The translations under genes and the position numbers were made by a program. A stretch of DNA of 11,234 nucleotides from the NCBI GenBank assembly GCA_014361085.1, contig JACIWG010000046.1:1-11234 (forward strand), in the 5' to 3' direction. Positions 1-7,293 of this stretch are shown in pieces. The DNA is from Nitrososphaeria archaeon (GTDB lineage Archaea > Thermoproteota > Nitrososphaeria > JACIWG01). Within the stretch, counting starts at the first letter, position 1, and each line of letters starts with the position of its first letter. The notes beneath the pieces are model-generated. The model did no database searches. It had not been told where the DNA came from and was given only the letters and a program-made list of their open reading frames with translations.

Positions 1-558
1 ATGCCAGTAGCCTTTGAGTCTATAAAAAAGGATGTTTTATTGGAGATTGCAAAGGAACTTGCAACTACAGCTAGGACTGCACCAAAAGCAAGGGGAATGG
101 ACGACATCATTATAGAAATATTGTCTGACCAAGAAAAGGAGGAGGTTGCAAAAAAGCTTGAAGAACTTGCCTCAGAAAGAAATGTTTGGTGGTTTAAAAG
201 AGATGCGGATAATGTGAGAAACAGTTCTGTTGTAATAGTTTTTGGAGCCAAAGGGTCTAGACCGAGGGAGCTAAATTGTGGAGCATGCGGGTATAAAGAC
301 TGTACCGAATTCAGGAAGGTGGAGAGAAGAGGGGGAGATTTTGTTGGACCAAATTGTGTTTATCCTATTGTCGACTTGGGGATAGCTTTAGGATCCGCAG
401 TAAAATTGGCTTCAATACTTGGAATAGATAATAGGATCATGTATACTGTTGGCTTGGCTGTTAAAAAGCTTAATCTTATTGATGCAGACCTTGTTTTAGG
501 TTTACCGCTTTCTGCAACTGGAAAAAGCATATACTTTGATAGGCCCAGACCTCAATAA
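1..558 (+). CDS. DUF2148 (COG4739) ferredoxin-domain protein, likely complete
   Basis: This 185-residue protein matches the DUF2148 family, whose biochemical role is unknown. The N-terminal part carries the family-like stretch TARTAPKARG (residues 23-32). A cysteine cluster at C93, C96, C101 and C119 (C-x2-C-x4-C-x17-C, within NCGACGYKDC and GPNC) is laid out like an iron-sulphur-binding site, most likely 4Fe-4S. The C-terminal third (about 125-182) is the family hallmark: DLGIALGSAVKLAS, then GIDNRIMYTVG, then GLPLSATGKSIYFDR. There is no signal peptide or membrane segment, so it should be a cytosolic redox or metal-binding protein. The ATG is the first base of the window and gives a normal family length, so the gene is probably whole, but its promoter lies outside. 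Its TAA is one base from the stop of the convergent permease gene. The family assignment is firm; the function is not. Confidence 0.85.
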   Translation: MPVAFESIKKDVLLEIAKELATTARTAPKARGMDDIIIEILSDQEKEEVAKKLEELASERNVWWFKRDADNVRNSSVVIVFGAKGSRPRELNCGACGYKDCTEFRKVERRGGDFVGPNCVYPIVDLGIALGSAVKLASILGIDNRIMYTVGLAVKKLNLIDADLVLGLPLSATGKSIYFDRPRPQ

Positions 559-559
559 G

Positions 560-1777
560 CTATTCATATCGTAATGCGACTATCGGCTGAACCTTTGAAG
601 CCCTGTACGCTGGTATGAGACCGCCGACACTGCCAACGAGTATGGCCATGCCAAGTGACTGGATTACAAGTTGAGGGCTTATTAGCGGTTCAGCTTTAAT
701 AGAAAATGAGACAGCACCCGAGACGTTAAAGGAGCCCATTGTGGAAAGAGAGTATGCACCAACTACACCCAATATTACACCTATAACACCGCCTATCATG
801 CTCATTATTATTCCTTCAGCCAAAATAAGTACGAGCACAGTCTTGCTTGAGAATCCGAAGGCCTTCAGCACCCCTATCTCTCTAGTCCTCTCTATTATTG
901 AAGTGAACATTGTAGCCATGGTGCCAGTTATGGCAACAGCAAAAGCTGAAGTTGAGAGGGTGAAGAGCAGGAAATCTAGTACGTCCACTATAGAGTTAAT
1001 TGTACTAGCAATCTGCTGGAAGGCTATAACCTGAACCAGGTCACGATATTTGTCCTTAATCTGCTTTGAAATGTAGTCAACCTTACTATTGTCTACAGAA
1101 ACGATAAAGAGTCCAGAATATTGTGACATTCCAAGAACAGACCTTCCAGCACTCAATGGAAGGAATATTGTGAGGTCAGGGTTGACTAGAAGGGCGTTAC
1201 CGTACTTTTGTAGAGCGCCAACGATCCTTAGGGAAACGCTCTTGAACTCGAACTTGTCCTCCTTAAAGACTGGAATTTTCACTGTTATAGCATTTCCAAC
1301 ATCATACAACTTTTTCCCATCCTTAGACCTTATAACATCAAAGCCTACAGCTGCAGATGTAACCATAGTTTTCTGTGGCAGGGCACCGTCCTCAAACCTA
1401 AGGTTACCAAGTGTTTCGAAGATCACTTCTAAGTCAGTTGCATAAATTTGAACCTTCTCCTGTGAACCGTCAGCTTTCCTAAAGACTGCCTCTGTAACAT
1501 AAAAGGGTGCAACCTGCCTAACACCATCAATTTTTTCAACACTTGAAACCATGGTGTCGGTTATAGAGTAACCCCTTTGAGGAAACACTACAATAACATT
1601 ACCGCCTAAAGATGTCAGCTGAGACAATATTGTCTGAGAATAGCCTTGAGTTGTCCCAATTATTGTAACCATAGATGCGGGGCCGATAGCGATTCCAATA
1701 ATTGTTAAAATAGCCCTAACCTTCTTCTCCGTAAGTATGCTGAGAGCAAACCTTAGTATGTCAGCAACCTTCATCAT
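560..1777 (-). CDS. MacB/FtsX-family ABC transporter permease
   Basis: A 405-residue integral membrane protein with the MacB fold order. There is one membrane helix near residues 21-43, an extracytoplasmic MacB_PCD-like domain (about 45-262), and an FtsX domain with three helices (about 268-294, 313-345 and 368-390). Before the third helix lies the coupling stretch ERTREIGVLKAFGFSSKT (297-312), and the protein ends with the typical PAYRASKVQPIVALRYE. It should pair with the ATPase at 5441-6160 on the same strand. It is the last gene of the operon, starting 8 bases after the stop of the large surface protein. A GTGA overlapping that stop could serve as its ribosome site. Start could be either of two adjacent ATGs (1777 or 1774). 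MacB-type permeases do not form a channel but transmit ATPase motion to the outer face; substrate unknown. Confidence 0.92.
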   Translation of the reverse strand: MMKVADILRFALSILTEKKVRAILTIIGIAIGPASMVTIIGTTQGYSQTILSQLTSLGGNVIVVFPQRGYSITDTMVSSVEKIDGVRQVAPFYVTEAVFRKADGSQEKVQIYATDLEVIFETLGNLRFEDGALPQKTMVTSAAVGFDVIRSKDGKKLYDVGNAITVKIPVFKEDKFEFKSVSLRIVGALQKYGNALLVNPDLTIFLPLSAGRSVLGMSQYSGLFIVSVDNSKVDYISKQIKDKYRDLVQVIAFQQIASTINSIVDVLDFLLFTLSTSAFAVAITGTMATMFTSIIERTREIGVLKAFGFSSKTVLVLILAEGIIMSMIGGVIGVILGVVGAYSLSTMGSFNVSGAVSFSIKAEPLISPQLVIQSLGMAILVGSVGGLIPAYRASKVQPIVALRYE

Positions 1778-1785
1778 AGCCTACT

Positions 1786-4700
1786 TCACACAGCAGCCTT
1801 CTTAGCCCTCTGATAAAGTCTATAGATTAGGATTCCACTTGCAACAAGAAAGCCTAAAATCAGTAGGATGAAGATAACCCTATATGTGTCAATAAATTCT
1901 ACTAAAGGAATTCTTGTTGTAGTAATTGTAGTGGGCTTAGAAACTATTGTAACATTTATTGGATAGACTTGAGTTATAGGCTCATTAAACACATTCCTAT
2001 ACCTTATTATCAGATATAGGGTTCTCTCTCCAATCACATCTGTTACACGAGCCTGAAGGCTTATTGGAACCTGTGCACCAACATCAACATCGCCTACAAA
2101 GGTGTAGCTTCCAGTAACATTTTCCAAAAAGCTTCCAACAACATTTGCTTCAACATTTTTTGCTTTATATGTTCCAAGATTTAATACTGTAGTGGAAACT
2201 GTCAGAGTTTCTCCAGAATAGATTGTTTGAGGAGAAACTGTGGTGTCCATAAGCTTTAATTCTACAATACCTTCAACATAGATTATTGCAGTCTGGTTGA
2301 AGGTTCTCCTGTAACCAAGCTGGTCAGCAAAATTTACTACAACAAGTATTGGAAGAGACCCCGTGTATGGTGTTTGAGGGTTAACTGAAGCAAGCCAGGT
2401 TAAGTTAACTTCACACTTTGGACCTATTTCTGGAACATATTTGACTGAAGAAGATACGGCAATACCCTGTGGCGCGCCACCGATGGCAACGTAAACGTCC
2501 CTAAGTGGGGCTGTACCATTATTTCTTATAAAAAGCTCTATTACAGCACTCCTGGACCCTATAAAAAGTTTAGACTTGCCTTCAACAACTTCAACCATAT
2601 TTGTAGAGCCTAAGAGTGTAAAGGATGCTCTTGAAACAGTCTTCTGCATGCAACCCCACTGGTCAATAAAATTGAATTCTGCAAAAAGATAATATTGTCC
2701 AAGCGATGCTTTAGGTTCAACATCAACCTGTAATGGTACGGCTAATAGGTCACCCTTCCCAATCTGGGCTTGCGGTGTTGGAAGGTTTTGGGCAAAGGTG
2801 AAGGTTTGGCCTGAAAAGAGGCTTAAGATATCCTGTACCTGTGTTGTAGGGGAAAATGATGATGGTGTAACATTAACTTTTTCGCTTCCTGTAACTGTGG
2901 ACTTGAATCCTTTGGGTAAAGTTACTGTAACATATGTACCACGCATTATTGGCACTTCACTGTTTCTGAAGACCAGTAGGAGTAGTGCACCCTTATTTCC
3001 TGGACCCGGACTATACCTTACCCAGCTAGAGTAAACGTGTTCAGGTGGATTAAGCATGTTAACCTTTATCTGTAAAATATTTTCTTCCTTAACCCTAACA
3101 TTATTTCCTCCAGATAGGAGCGTGTACTCTATTGTCAGGTTTGCAGGATAATCTTTTGGCAGAGTGTTGGATCCAATATTAAGTTTAAAGGATAATGTTG
3201 TCGTCTGCCAAGGCGCCAACGGCCCAGAAACGTAGGCTTTCAAGCCCTCGAACCAGCTTTCACTAAAAACTTTAGGAGTCTTCAAAATCGCATAAATTCC
3301 TGAAATAGAGTATGGAGCCTGATTCGATATTACAACATTTAATGTAGCATTTTCTGTGCCAGGATAAACTGGGTAACCGTTCCCCCAACCACATGATAAA
3401 ATCTTGACGTAGGGTTGTTTAATGGAATGCTCGAAGACCGTAACTTCCGCTGTAAGATTTCTTGTCCTCAGAATCTGTGCACCATATAAGCTTATGAAAT
3501 AGTTTTCCTGTAATGTAATATTATATTTTTTAGGTGAAGCCTCAAACTTTATGTTCAAGTAGAAGGTTGATGTTGAAAAACTTCCAGTCGGCATGCTTGC
3601 TGAAAAATCAACCTGTCCAACAATAGTTTCAAAAGCTTCTGGAGTGTAAAGTTTTAAATGTAGGCCGTGAACCGTGTAAAAGCCAAAGTTTGCAACTTCA
3701 ACTGTTAATGGAACAAACTTTGACCCAGGATAAACTGTTATTGGGTTACCGTATGTGCCCCAGAATACGTTAACCAATTTAACTTCTGAATCAAAATTCT
3801 TGGGATCCTCAACCCAAACTGGAACCATAAAACCTGAGGAAACTATTGTGTTAGAGGATGTTGGGTTAAGGTTAAAGGTTAAGGCTACAGGTATAATATA
3901 GTTGTTTGGCTTAACTCCTTGGCTAATGTTTAGGTAAAAGGATATTGAGAAAGATGAGCCTGAAGAAACTGGGCCAGAAAAAACATTTTCGCCTAAAAGC
4001 TTGAAGCCCTCGGGTAGTGTTGGTGAAGCTGAAAGTCCGGAAAGGCTTTCTTCACCTCTGTTCACTAATGTTATAGAAAGCTGTATGTTCTGTGCACCAG
4101 GTAAAGCTACAGCCGGCTGTCCACCATAAAGCCATTCAACACTTGAAACATCAAGGTTTGGAGTATACTTGCTCACTATAAGTGGTATGGTAATATTCTG
4201 TACTAGAAGAAGCTGAGAATTGTCTCTGGAGCCAACACATTCTATTGTAGCATTTCCATAATATATTCCTGGAACAATATTTGAGCCAACATATATTGGG
4301 CCAATAGAATATGTTGTAAACTCGCCATATCCAATCGATGCAGATGATGTTGTGTTAACAGTATTCTTGCCAAAGGTGTCGGTGAAACCTTTTGGAAGAT
4401 GTAGTCTGATAAGGGATTCGCTTATAATGTATTCTCCAAAATTTTGGACTGTAGCATCCAAGAATATTGCTCTTGCTCCAGGATATGCTTTCTCATAGTT
4501 TCGCCAAGAAACTTTTACAAGCCTAAGGTTTGGGGAAGATGGTGCCATAACATCAACGGCCACTTGGACCATATACGATTGCATGCTTACAGCGTTACCG
4601 TATCCCTGAAATGTGCAGTTGAGTTCAAGGTTAAGAATATATGTTCCAGGGCCTGTTGTAACCGGTATAGAGACTTGATTGAATGTTAGAGTGAACAGTT

Positions 4701-5391
4701 CATTTTTTCCCACATCATTTGCACTTGATGTAGAAGTTTGGGGATAGAAGCTGTTGCCCAAATACAGTTTGGCTGAAACACTGTTTACAGTGTCTTCACC
4801 CAAATTTTTTAGTACAAGGTTAAGGTTAAGGTTTCTAGCGCCACTTGAACCGTTCACCCTATAGCCTGATGAAGTTGTCCAATATGATTCTATAAAGTTG
4901 AAACTGTATGTTGGAAAAGAGCTTACAGTAAACCAAACTGTAACATTCTCCTCTCCAACATTGTAGGGGCTGATATAATATTCTATTGATGCTGTACAAT
5001 TGTATTCTTTAGGTTCAACATCATCTAATATGTTGAGAATAAAGTTTGCTTGAAAGATTTCTCCGGAGCCAACATTATATCTTATAGAATTGTCCTCTTG
5101 GACATAGCCTCTTGAGGTTATATTATTTTTGCCATCATAGCTTTCGATTCCATTTGGAAGATATAATGTTATGTAAACGCTAGCCAAACTTTGGTTATGG
5201 TCGTTTCTAAAAGACAGTATAAGGTTCACGTTTGAGCTTCCAGGATAAACTTTTTGGGGACTTGAAAGTGAACCCCAAACAGAGTTAACGAATGTGAAAG
5301 TGTTTTTGGCTTTTACAGGAACAGGGTTAAAGATTAAGGTTTGTAATATGATAATTATTATGATTGTTGAAATTATTTTATTAAGCCTCAT
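1786..5391 (-). CDS. Giant secreted, C-terminally anchored COG1361/S-layer-like protein with tandem Ig/CARDB-like repeats
   Basis: About 1201 residues. The N-terminus (MRLNKIISTIIIIIILQ, ending near VPVKA at 28) is a Sec-type signal peptide. The body is a chain of beta-rich domains: seven repeats of about 125 residues, each opening with an aromatic W followed by a YPG/LPG turn. These are followed by two shorter CARDB-like domains (about 930-1150). A Thr-rich linker (KPTTITTTR) leads to one C-terminal membrane helix (about 1171-1191) and a basic tail, placing the bulk outside the cell. I count about 20 N-glycosylation sequons. The frame stays open to a TTG at 5403 and a GTG at 5400, but I choose the ATG at 5391 because GGTGA lies 5 bases upstream of it. 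The gene sits between the ATPase and permease of one ABC system, so it probably works with them on the outer face. There is no MacA-like lipoyl/coiled-coil architecture. The precise role is unknown. Confidence 0.9.
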   Translation of the reverse strand: MRLNKIISTIIIIIILQTLIFNPVPVKAKNTFTFVNSVWGSLSSPQKVYPGSSNVNLILSFRNDHNQSLASVYITLYLPNGIESYDGKNNITSRGYVQEDNSIRYNVGSGEIFQANFILNILDDVEPKEYNCTASIEYYISPYNVGEENVTVWFTVSSFPTYSFNFIESYWTTSSGYRVNGSSGARNLNLNLVLKNLGEDTVNSVSAKLYLGNSFYPQTSTSSANDVGKNELFTLTFNQVSIPVTTGPGTYILNLELNCTFQGYGNAVSMQSYMVQVAVDVMAPSSPNLRLVKVSWRNYEKAYPGARAIFLDATVQNFGEYIISESLIRLHLPKGFTDTFGKNTVNTTSSASIGYGEFTTYSIGPIYVGSNIVPGIYYGNATIECVGSRDNSQLLLVQNITIPLIVSKYTPNLDVSSVEWLYGGQPAVALPGAQNIQLSITLVNRGEESLSGLSASPTLPEGFKLLGENVFSGPVSSGSSFSISFYLNISQGVKPNNYIIPVALTFNLNPTSSNTIVSSGFMVPVWVEDPKNFDSEVKLVNVFWGTYGNPITVYPGSKFVPLTVEVANFGFYTVHGLHLKLYTPEAFETIVGQVDFSASMPTGSFSTSTFYLNIKFEASPKKYNITLQENYFISLYGAQILRTRNLTAEVTVFEHSIKQPYVKILSCGWGNGYPVYPGTENATLNVVISNQAPYSISGIYAILKTPKVFSESWFEGLKAYVSGPLAPWQTTTLSFKLNIGSNTLPKDYPANLTIEYTLLSGGNNVRVKEENILQIKVNMLNPPEHVYSSWVRYSPGPGNKGALLLLVFRNSEVPIMRGTYVTVTLPKGFKSTVTGSEKVNVTPSSFSPTTQVQDILSLFSGQTFTFAQNLPTPQAQIGKGDLLAVPLQVDVEPKASLGQYYLFAEFNFIDQWGCMQKTVSRASFTLLGSTNMVEVVEGKSKLFIGSRSAVIELFIRNNGTAPLRDVYVAIGGAPQGIAVSSSVKYVPEIGPKCEVNLTWLASVNPQTPYTGSLPILVVVNFADQLGYRRTFNQTAIIYVEGIVELKLMDTTVSPQTIYSGETLTVSTTVLNLGTYKAKNVEANVVGSFLENVTGSYTFVGDVDVGAQVPISLQARVTDVIGERTLYLIIRYRNVFNEPITQVYPINVTIVSKPTTITTTRIPLVEFIDTYRVIFILLILGFLVASGILIYRLYQRAKKAAV
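2608..5295 (-). repeat. Seven tandem ~125-residue domain repeats within the surface protein
   Basis: The repeats are visible in protein, not as DNA copies. The anchor Trp codons lie near 5277, 4881, 4506, 4134, 3762, 3387 and 3024, giving spacings of 132, 125, 124, 124, 125 and 121 codons. Typical units read (V/L)xxxxWG..., then YPG about 7-12 residues later (VYPG, AYPG, ALPG, VYPG, VYPG). After this come an N-(F/R/L)-G turn, LPxGF-like or TPxxF segments, and a P-x-x-Y strand near the end. Units 2 and 7 lack the clean YPG and are more diverged. Such regularity is what is expected of a rod of stacked beta-sandwich domains. Confidence 0.8.
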
Positions 5392-5396
5392 ATACG

Positions 5397-5401
5397 TCAC
5401 C
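5397..5401 (-). promoter_or_regulatory. Ribosome binding site GGTGA deciding the start of the surface-protein gene
   Basis: On the minus strand the order is GGTGA, five bases (CGTAT), then ATG at 5391. GGTGA is a good match to the archaeal 16S 3' end complement. The upstream TTG and GTG codons of the open frame overlap this site, so they are better explained as part of it than as starts. Confidence 0.7.
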
Positions 5402-5420
5402 AAATCTTACATTCGAACAC

Positions 5421-5434
5421 ATTATATATATTAT
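5421..5434 (-). promoter_or_regulatory. Possible internal TATA box before the surface-protein gene
   Basis: The 49-base gap between the ATPase stop and the ATG at 5391 contains ATAATATATATAAT on the minus strand. A start about 25 bases downstream would fall near 5401, leaving only a ~10-base leader with GGTGA at its very 5' end. This is marginal, so it may simply be A+T-rich spacer, or a second promoter that lets the abundant surface protein be made independently of the ATPase. Confidence 0.4.
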
Positions 5435-5440
5435 GAAATT

Positions 5441-6160
5441 TTACTTCAATAGTGTGCATTTGGTTGGGTCAGGCACTTCATCCCCACTTATCCTACCATC
5501 CCTAATATATAATATTCTTTTCGAACATAAAGCAACTTCAGGATTATGTGTCACCATAACAATAGTTTTACCAATACCATTTAGTCTAGAAAATGTCTGC
5601 ATCACAATCTTTGAAGATGCAGTATCAAGGTTTCCAGTAGGCTCGTCAGCCAAAATTATTTCAGGGTCGCCAACTATTGCTCTTGCTATTGCAACACGCT
5701 GCTGCTGTCCTCCAGAAAGCTGGTTAGGCTTCTTACTGAGCCAACTCTTGTCACCGCCAGCCATTTCTATCGCCCTAATAGCTAACCTTACACGCTCGCT
5801 TCTAGAAAGGCCTCGTAGAAGAAGAGGTACTTCAATATTTTCTAGCACAGACATCCTGTTTATAAGATTATACTGTTGAAATACAAAACCAATTTTACGA
5901 TTTCTTAGCTTCGAAAGTTCATCATCATTTAGTTTAGCAGTGTCTACACCATCAATAAATACTTTGCCTGTCGAAGGCTTATCCAATAATCCTATAATGT
6001 TCATTAGGGTAGTCTTACCGTGACCAGATGGGCCCATTATAGCCAAAAATTCTCTCTCAAAAACTTCTAGATTAATGTCTCTAAGAGCCCAAAACTCGTT
6101 TCCACCCATCCTATAAACCTTTGAAACGTTAACAACCTCTATTAGCTTCTTTCCCTCCAT
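5441..6160 (-). CDS. ABC transporter ATP-binding protein, MacB/LolD/FtsE type
   Basis: A 239-residue soluble ATPase with all expected motifs. Walker A GPSGHGKTT is at 43-51 (a His replaces the usual Ser), the Q-loop is at FVFQQYNL (93-100), and the signature LSGGQQQR at 148-155. Walker B is IILADEP (168-174) with catalytic E173, the D-loop is GNLD (176-179) and the switch His is H205 in THNPE. The phrase TLMNIIGLLDKPSTG and the NLINRMSVLENIEVPLL segment are typical of the LolD/MacB subfamily, which powers FtsX-fold permeases, matching the permease at 560-1777. It is the first gene of the minus-strand operon. The ATG at 6160 lacks an obvious ribosome site and lies about 20 bases from a TATA-like box, suggesting a leaderless message. 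The C-terminus ends about 50 bases before the start of the next gene. Confidence 0.95.
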   Translation of the reverse strand: MEGKKLIEVVNVSKVYRMGGNEFWALRDINLEVFEREFLAIMGPSGHGKTTLMNIIGLLDKPSTGKVFIDGVDTAKLNDDELSKLRNRKIGFVFQQYNLINRMSVLENIEVPLLLRGLSRSERVRLAIRAIEMAGGDKSWLSKKPNQLSGGQQQRVAIARAIVGDPEIILADEPTGNLDTASSKIVMQTFSRLNGIGKTIVMVTHNPEVALCSKRILYIRDGRISGDEVPDPTKCTLLK

Positions 6161-6175
6161 ACATTTTCGCCTACA

Positions 6176-6186
6176 CTATAAATTTC
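6176..6186 (-). promoter_or_regulatory. TATA-like box for the ABC exporter operon
   Basis: On the minus strand GAAATTTATAG stands about 21 bases (centre to ATG) before the ATPase start at 6160. With the archaeal spacing of about 25 bases, transcription would begin at or next to the ATG. No Shine-Dalgarno-like sequence is present, which fits a leaderless first gene. A second A+T-rich stretch slightly further upstream (about 6187-6197) is an alternative box. Confidence 0.5.
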
Positions 6187-6227
6187 AAAAATTATCACCA
6201 TCACTTCCTTAACACACTTCTACCAAG

Positions 6228-6259
6228 AATAATGTTAAATAAATTTTTATAGCATTATT
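6228..6259. promoter_or_regulatory. Perfect 7-base inverted repeat flanking the TATA box (candidate operator)
   Basis: AATAATG (6228-6234) and its exact complement CATTATT (6253-6259) lie 18 bases apart, centred on the TATA-like box of the IlvC-like gene. Dyads over the core promoter are a common way for archaeal repressors to block TBP/TFB. The arms are short and A+T-rich, so chance is possible; no regulator gene is seen nearby. Confidence 0.35.
6241..6252 (+). promoter_or_regulatory. TATA-like box for the IlvC-like gene
   Basis: AAATTTTTATAG is centred about 35 bases before the ATG at 6282, so transcription would start near 6270-6274. The short leader then holds GTGA (6271-6274), a weak ribosome-site match, seven A residues and the ATG. 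A TTG at 6258 in the same frame would lie before this predicted transcript start, which argues against it being the initiator. Confidence 0.55.
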
Positions 6260-6281
6260 GAGTAGACTTTGTGAGAAAAAA

Positions 6282-7292
6282 ATGAGTGGAAGATTGTTTT
6301 TAGATGGAGACCTAAAATTGTTGAAGGATAAGACGATTGCCGTCATAGGATATGGCAATCAGGGGAGAGCTCAAGCAAGAATTTTGAAGGAATTAAATGG
6401 CATGAATGTTATTGTTGGAAACATTAGAGACAGGGGATGGGATCAAGCTGTATCAGATGGCTTCAAAGTCTACGATATTGCTGAGGCAGCTGGTTTGGCT
6501 GATGTTATAATGTTACTTGTTCCAGACGAGGTTGCACCAGAAGTTTACTCTAAAGAGGTTTTGCCAAGTATAGAGAAAAAAGAGTTTTGTGTAATAGATT
6601 TTGCAAGCGGATACAATATAACATACGGGTACATTAGGCCAGCATCAAACTCTGACATCATACTTGTTGCTCCTAGAATGATTGGTGCTGGAATATTGGA
6701 TGTCGTGATGGTGAAGGGGAAAGGTTATCCAGTACTATTGGGAGTCCACCAGGATATTTCAGGGAAGGCATGGGATTATGCACTTTCTCTAGCGAAGGGT
6801 ATTGGAGCATTTCTTCCAGGAGGAGTTGCAGTGAAGTCAAGTTTTGAAGAGGAAACGTTGATCGACTTATTCAGTGAACAGTTTCTTGCACCAAGCGTTA
6901 TAGCTTCAATGGTAGCATCATTTGAAGTGTTGACTGAAGAGTATGGTGTATCATCTGAGGCAGCATTACTTGAACTCTACGCTTCAGGCGAATGGAGTGA
7001 AGTCTTTCAGGCTATAGCGGAGAAGGGATTCTTTAAGCAGCTAAGATATCATTCGAGGACAAGCCAGTATGGGCAGCTTACCAACGCTCAGAAAATGTAT
7101 AGTGACCCAAAACTTAAAGAGAAGATAAGGGAGACATTGAATAAGATTTATGATGGAGGCTTCGCTAAAGAGTGGACAATGGAACAGATTTTAGGAACCC
7201 CTGTTTTTAATAGACTTTGGAAGATTTTTGAAGAATGCAAGATGTCTAGGGCTGAGAAAGCACTTTATAGGATTCTAAAGAGGATAGAATAG
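6282..7292 (+). CDS. Ketol-acid reductoisomerase (IlvC) homologue with altered active site; actual reaction uncertain
   Basis: This 336-residue protein has the length and domain order of class I ketol-acid reductoisomerase: a Rossmann domain with AVIGYGNQGRAQA (20-32), then the helical C-terminal domain (about 185-330). Family residues kept are D195 and E199 (ETLIDLFSEQ), which bind the catalytic metals, E231, and a Ser near 258 in the RYHSRTSQYG stretch. Changed are the conserved active-site His of FAHGF, now S109 (FASGY), the Lys of VAPKGPGH, now R132 in VAPRMIGAG with the glycine-rich loop lost, and the second C-terminal Glu (ECLHE), now S235. The usual isoleucine/valine reaction is therefore doubtful; a related NAD(P)-dependent step on another substrate is more likely. 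No branched-chain pathway genes are adjacent. The ATG at 6282 is preferred over an in-frame TTG at 6258. It stands alone, divergent from the ABC operon. Confidence 0.85.
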   Translation: MSGRLFLDGDLKLLKDKTIAVIGYGNQGRAQARILKELNGMNVIVGNIRDRGWDQAVSDGFKVYDIAEAAGLADVIMLLVPDEVAPEVYSKEVLPSIEKKEFCVIDFASGYNITYGYIRPASNSDIILVAPRMIGAGILDVVMVKGKGYPVLLGVHQDISGKAWDYALSLAKGIGAFLPGGVAVKSSFEEETLIDLFSEQFLAPSVIASMVASFEVLTEEYGVSSEAALLELYASGEWSEVFQAIAEKGFFKQLRYHSRTSQYGQLTNAQKMYSDPKLKEKIRETLNKIYDGGFAKEWTMEQILGTPVFNRLWKIFEECKMSRAEKALYRILKRIE

Positions 7293-7293
7293 G

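Noticed and set aside
4811..4838. Telomere-like AAGGTTAAGGTTAAGG hexamer run, with similar stretches near 3866-3885
   Set aside because: On the coding strand it spells alternating Asn-Leu codons in beta strands of the surface protein; it is short and not flanked by any repeat array.
5392..5403. TTG or GTG start for the large surface protein
   Set aside because: These codons overlap the GGTGA ribosome site that serves the ATG at 5391, which begins a well-formed signal peptide.
5433..5879. Long open frames antisense to the ABC ATPase and similar ones opposite the permease, MFS and BMP genes
   Set aside because: They lie entirely opposite strongly supported genes and their translations show no family motifs; they are by-products of codon usage.
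6258..6281. TTG start giving eight extra residues on the IlvC-like protein
   Set aside because: It lies only a few bases after the predicted TATA box, inside one arm of the inverted repeat, and lacks a ribosome site. ATG at 6282 gives the normal family N-terminus.
6161..6281. Possible small RNA or riboswitch in the longest intergenic gap
   Set aside because: The gap is A+T-rich, has no G+C-rich stem beyond the short dyad, and is explained by two divergent promoters.
6282..7292. Calling this gene a standard ilvC
   Set aside because: The conserved active-site His and Lys and the glycine-rich loop are replaced, so homology alone does not support the usual reaction.
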